From Pedobacter sp. W3I1 (lineage in GTDB: Bacteria > Bacteroidota > Bacteroidia > Sphingobacteriales > Sphingobacteriaceae): DNA of 64,000 bases. The position numbers and the translations under genes are program-made. Shown here piece by piece: positions 18,748 to 27,632 of the stretch. Position 1 is the first letter of the stretch. Each line of letters begins with the position of its first letter. Where the stretch lies: contig NZ_JAUSXN010000001.1 of NCBI RefSeq assembly GCF_030816015.1, positions 3,286,001-3,350,000 of the forward strand. Reading direction: 5' to 3'. The notes under the pieces are model-generated. The model saw only the letters and a program-made list of their open reading frames with translations, was not told the origin of the DNA and made no database searches.

Positions 18748-20079
18748 ATGTTAAACCGTAGAAATTTCCTCAACTACGCTGCAACTGCAGTAGGAACCAC
18801 TGCCCTGCTTTCTGCTTTAGACAATCCTGCCTATGCCCTTTTCAGTAAGACTATTGGCGCAAACGACCAAATCAATATTGGTGTAATAGGAATCAAAGGC
18901 ATGGGATGGTCCGACCTCAAAGCGGCCCTCAAAGTACCGGGCGTAAACCTCACCGCCCTGTGCGACAGTGATGCCAACGTGCTTGATGAAAGGATGGCCG
19001 AATTAAAGTCGATGAATGTTGACGCCGCAAAAGTAAAAAGATATAAAGATTATGGTGCGCTGCTCGATAATAAAGATGTCGACGCCGTAATTATCGGCAC
19101 ACCCGATCACTGGCATGCCCTGATGATGATTCATGCAGTACAGGCAGGTAAAGATGTATATGTTGAAAAGCCGGTTGGCAACTCTATTGTCGAATGCAGT
19201 ACCATGGTCAAAGCGCAGGAAAAATACAATAAGGTTGTGCAGGCAGGTCAATGGCAGCGCAGTCAGCAACATTTTAAAGATGCTGTCGATTTCGTAAAGA
19301 GCGGCCAGTTAGGAAATATCAGAACGGTAAAAGTATGGTGTTACCAGGGCTGGATGAAACCTGCTCCCATAGTGCCGGATACCTTACCTCCTGCAGGCGT
19401 TGATTATGCCATGTGGCTTGGGCCGGCGAATAAAAGAGCATTCAATGCCAGCAGATATCACTTCAATTTCCGCTGGTTCTGGGATTATGCCGGTGGCTTA
19501 ATGACCGACTGGGGCGTGCATTTATTGGATTATGGCTTGCTGGGCATGAATTCACCAGTACCAAAAACCATATCCGCATTAGGTGGCCGCTTCGCCTATC
19601 CCGATCTGTATGAAGAAACGCCTGATACGCTCACTACCTTATATGAGTTTGACAAGTTCAATATGGTATGGGATTCTGCCATGGGCATCGATAACGGCTC
19701 TTATAACCGCAACCATGGGATTGCCTATATCGGTAACAATGGCACGCTGATCCTCAACAGGCAAGGCTGGGAAGTTATTGAAGAAAAGGTAAGCGGCAAT
19801 AAAGTGAGCAAGCCCTTTGTTAAATCTTCAGATAATGGACTGGACAATCATATGGTCAATTTCTTTAGTGTTGTGAGATCCAGAAAAAAAGAAGAACTGA
19901 ACTGCTCCATACAGGATGCTGCGCATGTAGCTACCGTTGCCCAAATGGGAAATCTTGCCTTCAGAAGCGGACAAAAATTATCATGGGACCATGCTAAACA
20001 TCAGTTTACAGACCAGCAGATCAACGACAAATACCTGTTGGCCCAGTATCACAACGGTTACAGCTTACCTAAAGTTTAA
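18748..20079 (+). CDS. Tat-exported Gfo/Idh/MocA family oxidoreductase
   Basis: The 443-residue protein begins with a twin-arginine signal (RRNFLNYAATAVG), so it should be exported folded to the periplasm. A Rossmann fold follows at about residues 42-140 (NIGVIGIKGMG, IIGTPDHWHALM), with the catalytic-dyad motif EKPVGNS (Lys141). The C-terminal domain has WFWDYAGGLMTDWGVHLLD, typical of the Bacteroidota periplasmic glycan-related members. The substrate is probably a sugar or inositol derivative, not fixed by sequence. A terminator lies about 70 bp downstream. It stands alone near the left end of the putative island. Confidence 0.88.
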   Translation: MLNRRNFLNYAATAVGTTALLSALDNPAYALFSKTIGANDQINIGVIGIKGMGWSDLKAALKVPGVNLTALCDSDANVLDERMAELKSMNVDAAKVKRYKDYGALLDNKDVDAVIIGTPDHWHALMMIHAVQAGKDVYVEKPVGNSIVECSTMVKAQEKYNKVVQAGQWQRSQQHFKDAVDFVKSGQLGNIRTVKVWCYQGWMKPAPIVPDTLPPAGVDYAMWLGPANKRAFNASRYHFNFRWFWDYAGGLMTDWGVHLLDYGLLGMNSPVPKTISALGGRFAYPDLYEETPDTLTTLYEFDKFNMVWDSAMGIDNGSYNRNHGIAYIGNNGTLILNRQGWEVIEEKVSGNKVSKPFVKSSDNGLDNHMVNFFSVVRSRKKEELNCSIQDAAHVATVAQMGNLAFRSGQKLSWDHAKHQFTDQQINDKYLLAQYHNGYSLPKV

Positions 20080-20150
20080 CGCTACAGTTTAAACAGATCA
20101 GGAGGTATACATTTCCCTCTATGATCAGCCAGTGGCTATCAAAATATATA

Positions 20151-20186
20151 AAACCCTGCAATCGCACGATTGGCAGGGTTTTTTTG
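20151..20186 (+). terminator. Terminator after the oxidoreductase gene
   Basis: The stem aaaccctgc and gcagggttt encloses an inner palindrome (aatcg, cgatt) and is followed by seven T. Confidence 0.85.
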
Positions 20187-20208
20187 CTTTTAGGGAATTG
20201 CCTATTCG

Positions 20209-20757
20209 TTAATTTTTCTTTTCAACTGACATACTTATCCAGTAAATTCCCATCTGTCCCCTGTTATCCATTGTTCCTTTTGGCAACTGATTTTTAGGAC
20301 AGCTTAAAATGGAAGTATCTACCCCTTTTACAAATGCAGTTAAGGCTTCAAGTTTATTTTCTGAAAATGGAAGTATAGTGTAATCCCAACTGGAATAAAA
20401 AGACAACATCCACTTAAATTCAGTATCGATTTTTCCATGGATTAAATATTGATTTAAGATGGAATACGATTCAGATACGGTTGCATAGTCAAGGTTTTCA
20501 ATTCCTGTATAACAACTTGGCTCTACCAGAGCATACCAATTTAAAAATATCAGCCGCTTTAAGATTTCAAGCTTTATTGTTTCGTCATTAATGCGAAAAT
20601 AGAGTTCGAGATAAGATTTATGAATATTTCGATATCGGTCGAATATTCCTTCTGCGGAAAGTTTTTCGGTTACAAAGTCCATCGTTCCATTTTGAGACCC
20701 GGCATAATCCCAAATTTCTGCTTCTCTATCAGATAAAATATCGATTTCGGTTTTCAT
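20209..20757 (-). CDS. Hypothetical protein, possible immunity type
   Basis: I do not recognise this 182-residue protein. It is acidic, has no signal peptide or membrane segment, and is rich in aromatic residues. Its size and its place 3 bp behind a DUF4265 gene, in a run of small minus-strand genes, resemble immunity-gene clusters of polymorphic toxins. That role is inference from context only. Confidence 0.6.
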   Translation of the reverse strand: MKTEIDILSDREAEIWDYAGSQNGTMDFVTEKLSAEGIFDRYRNIHKSYLELYFRINDETIKLEILKRLIFLNWYALVEPSCYTGIENLDYATVSESYSILNQYLIHGKIDTEFKWMLSFYSSWDYTILPFSENKLEALTAFVKGVDTSILSCPKNQLPKGTMDNRGQMGIYWISMSVEKKN

Positions 20758-20760
20758 AAT

Positions 20761-21225
20761 TTACTCCAGCCCGTGCTTTTTAGATAAACAGGGCTCTGCA
20801 TAATCGAGAATCCCAGCATTTTGCAGCTCTATTAGCTTATTTTGTACAGCTGAATAGTTCAGACTACTTGGGACATCAATGACAAAATATCCTTCACTGT
20901 ACTTTTCGCTAGAACAGCCAAGTGAGTCGAACATTTCTCTAATTTCATTTGTATCAGTGCCAGAATCCAATATTACAACCTGAACAGTAGAATTACCAGA
21001 CGCTTCTACCGTGTGTCTGTAGGTTAGCTGTTCTTGATCTTCATCAAATTCTGCATAGATAATGTCGTTGGCCGCGACGTTCGGAGCATAAAAAGGAATA
21101 CTGTCTAATTTGTAAAGGCCTTTTTCTTTATCAATGACTACAGCCCACATTGTCTCGATGGTTTCTTCATCAAGGACATCACTGTGAAATTGGAAAAGTA
21201 TTTTTTCGTATTCTTCTTCTGCCAT
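20761..21225 (-). CDS. DUF4265 family protein
   Basis: About 154 residues from the chosen start, the Met of MAEEEYEKILFQF at 21225. A longer in-frame start at 21291 would overlap the previous gene and add residues that do not resemble the family. The central part ETMWAVVIDKEKGLYKLDSI followed by PFYAP and an NDIIYAEF segment matches the DUF4265 pattern. A second half with GNSTVQVVILDSG and a C-terminal alpha/beta part follows. DUF4265 proteins are often found beside polymorphic toxins and are treated as immunity-like. No toxin gene is adjacent here. Confidence 0.72.
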   Translation of the reverse strand: MAEEEYEKILFQFHSDVLDEETIETMWAVVIDKEKGLYKLDSIPFYAPNVAANDIIYAEFDEDQEQLTYRHTVEASGNSTVQVVILDSGTDTNEIREMFDSLGCSSEKYSEGYFVIDVPSSLNYSAVQNKLIELQNAGILDYAEPCLSKKHGLE

Positions 21226-21248
21226 TTTAAAAGAGGTTAAATTATTTA

Positions 21249-21758
21249 TCACTTGACTTGGACATCCAAGCATCTTAGCTGATACTGCCATTCATTAACA
21301 ATATCTGGATGGTTCTCTAGTTCTTCGTTTGTTAAATTTGCATCGGCTTCACTCAGCTTGAAATCTATTGTATCAGTCATATAAGTACTGATATTAAAAA
21401 TATGACTCTTATCTTTATCTGATAGATACTCAAGCAACTCGTAAACCGCACAAGAAGCGTTCAGGGCATAGCTGCTATCAAAATCTCCAAAGTCATCCAT
21501 ATCTGGGATATTTGGATCTAGTTTATCGAGGTAAGATTTAATATCTGAATAATTTACCATATTTCCTTTACCGACACGGCAAAACTCTATGGACTCTTTA
21601 AGTAAATTAGGATCGCCCCAGTTATGATTTTTCGAAAACGATGTATATTCTGGTTGTAGTCGCTCACAAATATCTAAACCAAAATCTATAAGAACATCCA
21701 GGCTGGCTGAGTCAACCTTGCTTTTAAATAACGTCATAAATTCTGAATTGGTCATCAT
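21249..21758 (-). CDS. DUF416 (YjaG-like) family protein
   Basis: The 169-residue soluble protein resembles the YjaG/DUF416 family. It shows the early ICERLQPEYTSF, an aspartate-rich DMDDFGDFDSSYALNASCAV, and the hallmark C-terminal LTNEELENHPDIVNEWQYQ. E. coli YjaG has the parallel SDEELKENPAVEQEW. The function of the family is unknown. It is the first of three small minus-strand genes (DUF416, DUF4265, hypothetical) that are probably co-transcribed. Confidence 0.7.
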   Translation of the reverse strand: MMTNSEFMTLFKSKVDSASLDVLIDFGLDICERLQPEYTSFSKNHNWGDPNLLKESIEFCRVGKGNMVNYSDIKSYLDKLDPNIPDMDDFGDFDSSYALNASCAVYELLEYLSDKDKSHIFNISTYMTDTIDFKLSEADANLTNEELENHPDIVNEWQYQLRCLDVQVK

Positions 21759-21837
21759 CTGTTCTTTGCTTTTATCAATGGTGATTAAGGTGTCTATAAT
21801 TCATAATAGCTAATTATTCTGCAGCCATACGATTGCT

Positions 21838-22314
21838 TTATTGGTTAGAGTACTTGGCTTTCACTTTGGAGTGTCCAGCTTTGTTTAGTTCGATCTCTAA
21901 TTTCACTACATTTGAGACTTCTATTATACTATCCATGCTGTTTTTAGTGCTGTCGCGCCAGTGAATAAAGTCGATGTTTTCCATTTCGTTGGTTAGCTTC
22001 AAGGATTTGCTGTTCCCTATTTCGCTGAAGTCATCAGCTACAGGGATAACCTCTACGGTTTTATCTTTTTTGAATATCAGGAAAGCAGACATCATTCCGT
22101 CAAAGCCACTGAATTTGGAAAGGATATACTCCTTGGGCAGGTCTTTGGTATTGTCGAATTTTCCATAATAAAAATAATCTTCTGGATAGTTGTTTACCCT
22201 GGTGATCACTACTCCTTTATATTCGTATTGAATGATTTTCCCGCTGTTTGAGCAGCCAGATAGGAATACGGTCAAGCATAGAAATATATAGAGCGGAATT
22301 TTATAATTGGGCAT
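21838..22314 (-). CDS. Small lipoprotein, unknown function
   Basis: Starting at the internal Met of MPNYKIPLYIF (22314), the product has 158 residues with a lipoprotein signal ending FLSGC. The frame is open further upstream to 22476, but that extension encodes a piece of an unrelated macro domain. A start at 22314 therefore restores a proper signal peptide at the N-terminus. The mature part is polar and of no family I recognise (YKGVVITRVNNYPEDYFYYG). Confidence 0.6.
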   Translation of the reverse strand: MPNYKIPLYIFLCLTVFLSGCSNSGKIIQYEYKGVVITRVNNYPEDYFYYGKFDNTKDLPKEYILSKFSGFDGMMSAFLIFKKDKTVEVIPVADDFSEIGNSKSLKLTNEMENIDFIHWRDSTKNSMDSIIEVSNVVKLEIELNKAGHSKVKAKYSNQ

Positions 22315-22349
22315 ATAAGTATATACAGGCTGTAATAAGTAGTTTTTCC

Positions 22350-22476
22350 AGCATTTTGAGATTGCCATCACAAAACCTTTTCCCCACCCGCCGATATCAT
22401 TGCAGATATGCACAATTATCTTGTTACCAGCAGCTGCAGGATTGGTGGCGTCAATGGTTAGATAGTTAATATCCAT
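22350..22476 (-). pseudogene. Truncated N-terminus of a macro-domain (ADP-ribose-binding) protein
   Basis: The first 40 or so codons from 22476 read as the start of a macro domain: MDINYLTIDATNPA, then HICNDIGGWGKGFVMAISK, matching the ADP-ribose loop of the family. After about residue 42 the similarity stops and the frame runs on into the lipoprotein gene. The rest of the macro domain is missing, so this is the scar of a deletion or insertion. Confidence 0.65.
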
Positions 22477-22495
22477 TTATTATTAAAGAATTTGC

Positions 22496-22816
22496 TCATT
22501 TCGTGTGCTTGGCCTTATTCAACCCAATCTTGCTAATTATCTTCTTTTCTGTTTCAACCTGTATCACATTGATGATTAAATTAGGATCGATATTTAAAAT
22601 ATAAGCCAAGCGCAAGATTTCAGAAACTGTAAATTTCTCTGGATCGGCCAGTTTTACAGAATATCTTTCTGAATTGATACCTAAAAGTTTGATGATCTTA
22701 GTTGGGTATAATTCGGAAATATCATACATCTTTTTAATCTTGTTGGTTTCAAACATTGCGCCTATTGACGAAAGGTCTTTTTCGGGACTATTATTGTTGT
22801 TCTTCCAATTAGCCAT
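22496..22816 (-). CDS. Small protein with XRE/Cro-like HTH
   Basis: A 106-residue basic protein. The segment IIKLLGINSERYSVKLADPE followed by KFTVSEILRLAYILNIDPNL resembles the C-terminal helices of Cro/CI-type DNA-binding domains. It may regulate the neighbouring accessory genes. It lies upstream of the macro fragment on the same strand. The HTH assignment rests on pattern reading. Confidence 0.5.
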   Translation of the reverse strand: MANWKNNNNSPEKDLSSIGAMFETNKIKKMYDISELYPTKIIKLLGINSERYSVKLADPEKFTVSEILRLAYILNIDPNLIINVIQVETEKKIISKIGLNKAKHTK

Positions 22817-22992
22817 ATTAGTGGGTTTATAACTAAAGTCGTCAATAGATTACTATTCATGTATAAAAAAGAACTATTAGTAAATTTAAAAGTACTAATA
22901 GTTTGTTTTTGTCTAGACTTTTCATTACGTTTGGGTATGAAATAATAAAGAATTATTTTTAGCGATTACTTCACAAAATATTGAAGCATTCG

Positions 22993-23123
22993 CACTTCGA
23001 GTCTCGTCTTAGAAACCTGAGAAATTTCAAACGGATACGAGAGGTAAGTGTAGTGCTCACGTCATAGGCGTGGGCCTGCTTTTCCGTATCCAAGGCTTCT
23101 CAGGGCCACTAAGACGGGAAGTG
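22993..23123 (+). ncRNA. Large nested hairpin upstream of the HEPN gene (structured RNA candidate)
   Basis: Five stems nest inside each other: cacttc/gaagtg (22993/23118), gtcttag/ctaagac (23006/23109), cctgagaa/ttctcagg (23016/23097), ggatacg/cgtatcc (23033/23085) and an inner gctcacg/cgtgggc (23055/23069). All pair in register over about 130 nt, with small asymmetric loops between. The 3' strand of the outer stem can instead pair with ccacttc at 23148-23156, giving an alternative fold. It ends about 68 bp before the HEPN start codon. I match it to no known RNA family. Confidence 0.55.
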
Positions 23124-23191
23124 GGTTCCACGCCTTATTTTGTGCCTTCCACTTCTACGACTCATTTGAAAGAAACTTAAATGAGATCAAT

Positions 23192-24103
23192 ATGGAACCA
23201 AAATTATTACCAGAGGCCGATCATGCTTACCATTTTAGGGAGTTTACCCAACGGCTCGCACAGAAGTTCGTACCACTTCAGATCTTCAGCTTTTCGCAGA
23301 ACAGCTACACTTATCATTCCCAGGGCTGCTTTAATGACAATCAAAGTCATTTTAAATGCGACTATTGCCTATTGGTAGTTACCGAAACGGCAACCCGAAT
23401 AGATTATGAAATGCAGGATTTCGCCAACAGCTATTATCAGCATGGAACGATTACGGTGATCTCCCATGGCAGGCAATCGGTTATGGAGGCGGTACAGCAA
23501 AACAGCCGCTTTTTTATCGGCGTGCTTACCTATGGAAAACTGCTCTATAGTAAGGATGGACTATTGGATGGTGACCTGATACCTTCTTATATCCCAGGTA
23601 AGGGTGCAATCAAGGCACTCAAACATTATGAACATCACATACCGCTGGCTGATGGATTTCTGATGTGCGCATCCGAATGTCTGGAGAAGGAGCAGTTTGG
23701 GATATGTGCCTTTATGCTCCATCAGGCCGTAGAACAGACTTGTATCTGTCTGGTGAGGGTTCATATCGCCTACCGTTCCGAATTTCATAACCTTTACCGC
23801 CTGCTCCGCTTGTGCACTTGCTTTTCTGAACGCCCTTATCAACTTTTCCTTTCTACTTCCGAAGATGAGCGGTTATTTGATATAATGGCAAAGAGCTATT
23901 CTGGTTCACGCTATAAAGATGATTTTACAGTTTCCCGGCAAGATGCGGAGCGTCTTTATCAACGGGTCGCATCTTTTCTTTTGTCGGCAAAGGGGATGTG
24001 CAACGAAAAAATAGAACTGCTTGCCAAATCGGCATCAGACTATGCAGCCTTAAAAAATGCTGATCATGTACAGATCGAAAAAATATTACAAACCAATATT
24101 TGA
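23192..24103 (+). CDS. HEPN-domain protein with N-terminal nucleotidyltransferase-like region
   Basis: The 303-residue protein has two parts. Residues 1-140 are alpha/beta and include CDYCLLVVTETATRIDY and a GTITVISHGRQSV strand, loosely like a minimal nucleotidyltransferase fold but without a clear GSxxxxxxDxD motif. Residues 150-290 are helical and fit HEPN: GICAFMLHQAVEQTCICLVR, RSEFHNLYRLLRLC with an R...H pair, and FDIMAKSYSGSRYKDDF with a Tyr-rich turn. HEPN proteins are often RNases or nucleotidyltransferase partners in toxin systems. It follows a large structured-RNA candidate and precedes another accessory gene on the same strand. Confidence 0.65.
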   Translation: MEPKLLPEADHAYHFREFTQRLAQKFVPLQIFSFSQNSYTYHSQGCFNDNQSHFKCDYCLLVVTETATRIDYEMQDFANSYYQHGTITVISHGRQSVMEAVQQNSRFFIGVLTYGKLLYSKDGLLDGDLIPSYIPGKGAIKALKHYEHHIPLADGFLMCASECLEKEQFGICAFMLHQAVEQTCICLVRVHIAYRSEFHNLYRLLRLCTCFSERPYQLFLSTSEDERLFDIMAKSYSGSRYKDDFTVSRQDAERLYQRVASFLLSAKGMCNEKIELLAKSASDYAALKNADHVQIEKILQTNI

Positions 24104-24195
24104 AACTATGAAACCATCATGAGCATACGCTCTCAAACAGAAACGAATATTGCTCATGATAGCTTCATTACCGATAAAAAACAAATTATAGACCA

Positions 24196-24783
24196 ATGAA
24201 AAAGCAAACAAAAAGAACATCTGATAACAGGATCGTTTATCTTAACAACGATGAAATAACCGATCCGATAAAAGTGGTACACGTTTTTTTCAGTTACTCC
24301 TGGTTGCCCAATCATTTGAAGATGCTGAAACGCTGGCGAAACGATGCAGCGCTTGAATCCGTAGAAGAAAAAAAATGTAGCCCAGACTACCTTGTCTACA
24401 ATTACGAACTGACCATAAAGCTGATAGAGGCCGCCTGGCTCTTAAAGCGCCACAAGCTTGGCAGACTTGACTTCGATGACAAACAGGAAATTTATATCGC
24501 AAAATGGTACATCAAAACGGAAAGGAAGAAGCTACGGCACTATCCTGAAAATCTGAGCATCCGGGAGATCGTAAAGCCTTCATCTGTACTAAAGAAAATG
24601 TTCAGGCTCTATAAACTGGACGGGTACAAAAAAATCCTGCACACCTGGCTTCACAATGCGCTGAGCAGCTCCTTCATGGAAGAAAGCCTTTCCAAATCTG
24701 AAGTAATCACAGTTTACGAACAATTGGTCAAACTGTTCGAGGCTACATGGCTGATCAGTGAGCGTTTAAAAGATGGTAATTAG
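24196..24783 (+). CDS. Hypothetical protein, Bacteroidota accessory
   Basis: A 195-residue basic, mostly helical protein rich in Lys, Leu and Trp (HVFFSYSWLPNHLKMLKRWR, then later LIEAAWLL and LFEATWLI, which look like an internal repeat). No family is recognised. It lies 92 bp after the HEPN gene in the same orientation and may belong to the same unit. Its last 18 bp overlap the end of a minus-strand gene fragment. Confidence 0.6.
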   Translation: MKKQTKRTSDNRIVYLNNDEITDPIKVVHVFFSYSWLPNHLKMLKRWRNDAALESVEEKKCSPDYLVYNYELTIKLIEAAWLLKRHKLGRLDFDDKQEIYIAKWYIKTERKKLRHYPENLSIREIVKPSSVLKKMFRLYKLDGYKKILHTWLHNALSSSFMEESLSKSEVITVYEQLVKLFEATWLISERLKDGN

Positions 24784-24942
24784 AACTTTATTTTCAGTGC
24801 CAACTGAACGAAGGGCCAAACGAAACCAGGCTACCGCCAAACCTTTTCCGTAGACATCTTCAACTTGTTGTGGGCTTTTCTGTTTGGCCATCCATTCCTC
24901 GAAAGTTTCACGAGGATTTAGAATTTCATCGACTTCTCTTTT
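24766..24942 (-). pseudogene. C-terminal fragment of an unknown gene
   Basis: On the minus strand an open frame of about 56 codons encodes a coding-like stretch including ETFEEWMAKQKSPQQVEDVY and GLAVAWFRLALRSVG. It is bounded upstream by an in-frame stop and has no start before the internal ATG. It looks like the 3' remnant of a lost gene; family not recognised. Confidence 0.35.
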
Positions 24943-25489
24943 TTATTCTTATATCCGTAGAGACGCTGCGCTTAACTCTACGGACAGAGGGGATTTTAGG
25001 AAGAATATTAAAAAAAAATGTAAGGTATAATACTACATAAGTATGTTGATCAACATGATCACGATCACTCCATGTTATTGCATCTAACATAAAAAGAGGT
25101 CCTAAAAATGTGGAGTGAGTACTTGCTAAAAGCGCGAAAAAAAATCGCTAAGAAAAAATGCTCTTTGGATGATTAATAAAAATCTTTCATTTGCAATCTG
25201 CTTCGGAGGATAAGGTTTTAACAGTATCCATTAACCATCGGTTAATGTTTAGCTGGCATTCTTTTTTATTCAATTTTAATTTTTGGATATGCAAGAGCCG
25301 TCAAAACTTAATTCCCAATAGGGAAATTCGAAAAACCATTATACTTATAGGTGGAATATTATTGCTGTTGTGGAACTGTAAGCAAATATTTCTACGCCCC
25401 TTCAACTGGAGCATTTCAACAACACTAAGTTGAACCAATTTGGCTTGGTTTAGGAACATTTCAGTAAGAAAGAAAAAATTCTGACAGCG
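24943..25489. other. Gene-poor interval
   Basis: It contains a small palindrome (tccgtagag/ctctacgga, 24953-24985) and AT-rich sequence. An 80-codon plus-strand frame at 25191-25433 includes a hydrophobic run (TIILIGGILLLLW) but has no family resemblance or convincing start. It may be noise or a remnant. Confidence 0.4.
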
Positions 25490-26251
25490 CTACGCTGCAT
25501 GTTCAGGCATATTTCTAAATACTTCGCCATCTAATTCGCACCCTCCTTTTGCATGTTGAGGATGTTTAGCATCAATTGTTGGGTCATTTTGATTAGCGTT
25601 AAATTTTGGTCTACCCCATTGTTTGAAAAAGAATGCCACGTTATTTTCTTCACAACGATTCTTCACAAAGTCAATCCATTTTTTTTCTAAAGGCCTAGCT
25701 TTATGTCCTGATTCCCCACCTACAATTACCCAATCTATGCTCCCTAAATTTAATGTGATTACTGGACCAATAAGTGGTTCAATCGACAAAAACTTTACTT
25801 TTGCTCCAGTTGTAGAAAGATCATCTATACGGTAGGTATAATCCTCGTTTTCGACCGATACTCCCATCCATATATTTGGAGTCCAATTTAACAAATTTGA
25901 AATTTCTGCTAGCCTTTCGGACCTTTTAGTCAAGACCTGATATATATGTTGAGGTGTATGATTCATCACAGAAAAAACCGCTTTTATAAAATCTATCGGC
26001 ACATCTGGGTGAAATAAATCACTCATCGAATTAACAAATACAATTTTCGATTTTTTCCAACTAAAAGGAATATTTAAAGTATCTGGATGAATTCTAATTT
26101 TGAATCCATCTTTATACTTTTCTACGCCCATTGCGGTCAATCGCTTTGTCATAGATTCTGCGTAACAGAACTTGCATCCAGGACTTACCTTAGTGCAGCC
26201 TGTTACTGGGTTCCAAGTTAATTCAGTCCATTCAATATTTGATTGCGCCAT
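25490..26251 (-). CDS. DUF5131 (phage Gp37/Gp68) three-Cys-motif protein
   Basis: The 253-residue protein opens with [19 protein letters not shown], and the three cysteines lie in [18 protein letters not shown], the signature of the Gp37/Gp68 family found in phages and islands. Further motifs are [47 protein letters not shown] and FFFKQWG. The Cys spacing suggests an iron-sulfur or zinc site. The biochemical function is not established to my knowledge. It starts 1 bp after tcmP, so the two are translationally linked. Confidence 0.85.
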   Translation of the reverse strand: MAQSNIEWTELTWNPVTGCTKVSPGCKFCYAESMTKRLTAMGVEKYKDGFKIRIHPDTLNIPFSWKKSKIVFVNSMSDLFHPDVPIDFIKAVFSVMNHTPQHIYQVLTKRSERLAEISNLLNWTPNIWMGVSVENEDYTYRIDDLSTTGAKVKFLSIEPLIGPVITLNLGSIDWVIVGGESGHKARPLEKKWIDFVKNRCEENNVAFFFKQWGRPKFNANQNDPTIDAKHPQHAKGGCELDGEVFRNMPEHAA

Positions 26252-26252
26252 T

Positions 26253-27416
26253 TTATTTAAATTTTAATTTTAATACATTGGTTTTTTCTTTGAAATTAGT
26301 GTAGGTTAAAAAGAAATGCCTTGTATCTGGTAACAAATCTAAGCTTTCATTATATATCGTCAAAAGAGAATCTTTCTTCCAATTGGTAAGAATCGAAACA
26401 GCGTCTTTCGGCAAAAACTGGTTTTTTAAGATAAAAACGTATAAATCAGTATTATTGATATATGGATTCTCTTTTATGTGTAGCTTTAGGATCGCTTCAA
26501 GTTTAGTTTTAGTATTAAAAGTATCAACCTCTTGAAGTTCACTTTCAAACAAGGAAGGCATTGAATATTTTATATTGAAACCTTGTCCAAGGGAATCGTT
26601 TTTCCACTTAGCTTGTAAAAATTTTTCTAATCCATAGATATGTGGACCTATGAAAAATAAAGCGTAGTGATTTACATGATCTCTTTTAATGTAATATGAG
26701 GAGCTATAAAATGTGTCATTAAAACTAAATGCTAATCTAATCTCGTTAATGTAATCATATATGTTATCAGCATTAGAAGATCGAATTTTAGAATTTTCAG
26801 GAAAAAACTCAAAAATAAATCTTCGCAAATGATCATAACATTTCGAATCAACATCATTTTTTGCAATCTCTGAAAAACGATAGAGATTAGAAACTGGCAA
26901 AAACAATATAACCTCAGTTCTTCTATTTGAAATTAATCCCTCAAGGTTATCTTTAGTGATATCTGAATAACCATAAGGGTCAACAAAAGCTAAGTTTCTG
27001 TGTTTTTTAGGAAATGTATTTGTTTCTTCTTTTACAAACTGAAACATTTTACCAGCAGTCAAATTGAAAGATCTAGTGGTGAAGTTTTCATCCTCAAGAT
27101 CTTCTAATAGCTGCCCAACAAATTGTGATTTATCAATATCTAAATCATTTACCGTTAATGAAATCGGAGTTGGTTCAACCCCTTTACTTTCAAAAAGCAC
27201 TATGTTTTCATTAATACACCGTGCTGCAATCAACGGGCTACCTGGCTTTCCATCGTCATAAATTCCAGCACCACAGAATACGTCGTAGATATTAATTTTT
27301 TCAACAAATTTCGAATTAATTAAGACAGGTAGGTACTCATTTAAATAATCCCTATACAAATCCAGCTTCGCCTGACTATGAGGCAAAACTACATTTTTCA
27401 CATTGATTTTAGCCAT
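26253..27416 (-). CDS. tcmP: Three-Cys-motif partner protein TcmP
   Basis: The 387-residue protein is the usual neighbour of three-Cys-motif (DUF5131) proteins. It carries [39 protein letters not shown] and later [11 protein letters not shown]. The Rossmann-like DVFCGAG and DPYG motifs recall methyltransferase folds, although the activity is unproven. The C-terminal 90 residues may be a winged-helix region. It forms a two-gene operon with the DUF5131 gene, which is a mobile, phage-linked pair by family knowledge. Confidence 0.85.
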   Translation of the reverse strand: MAKINVKNVVLPHSQAKLDLYRDYLNEYLPVLINSKFVEKINIYDVFCGAGIYDDGKPGSPLIAARCINENIVLFESKGVEPTPISLTVNDLDIDKSQFVGQLLEDLEDENFTTRSFNLTAGKMFQFVKEETNTFPKKHRNLAFVDPYGYSDITKDNLEGLISNRRTEVILFLPVSNLYRFSEIAKNDVDSKCYDHLRRFIFEFFPENSKIRSSNADNIYDYINEIRLAFSFNDTFYSSSYYIKRDHVNHYALFFIGPHIYGLEKFLQAKWKNDSLGQGFNIKYSMPSLFESELQEVDTFNTKTKLEAILKLHIKENPYINNTDLYVFILKNQFLPKDAVSILTNWKKDSLLTIYNESLDLLPDTRHFFLTYTNFKEKTNVLKLKFK

Positions 27417-27632
27417 TTATTGAGAGTGTTAGTTATTTTTAAAATATAAATATATTAAAAATACGACAGTGTTTCCTAATCAAGTAAAAAGCAATAGCAA
27501 TTATCAGGTTTAATTTTTCACAATAAAATAATACTAATTATCGAATTATTATGCGTAAAGGCTGTATCAAAATTTATAGTAAAATTGACTGCATTAAATC
27601 TGTATTTTAGAATTTAAAATAATTTAAAAAAT

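Noticed and set aside
18748..20079. Calling the oxidoreductase part of a sugar-utilisation operon with the FucP-like transporter
   Set aside because: The two genes are on opposite strands, separated by a tRNA, and each has its own terminator-like hairpin.
25191..25433. An 80-codon plus-strand frame with one hydrophobic stretch
   Set aside because: There is no convincing start, family or conserved neighbour; the composition is that of AT-rich non-coding DNA.
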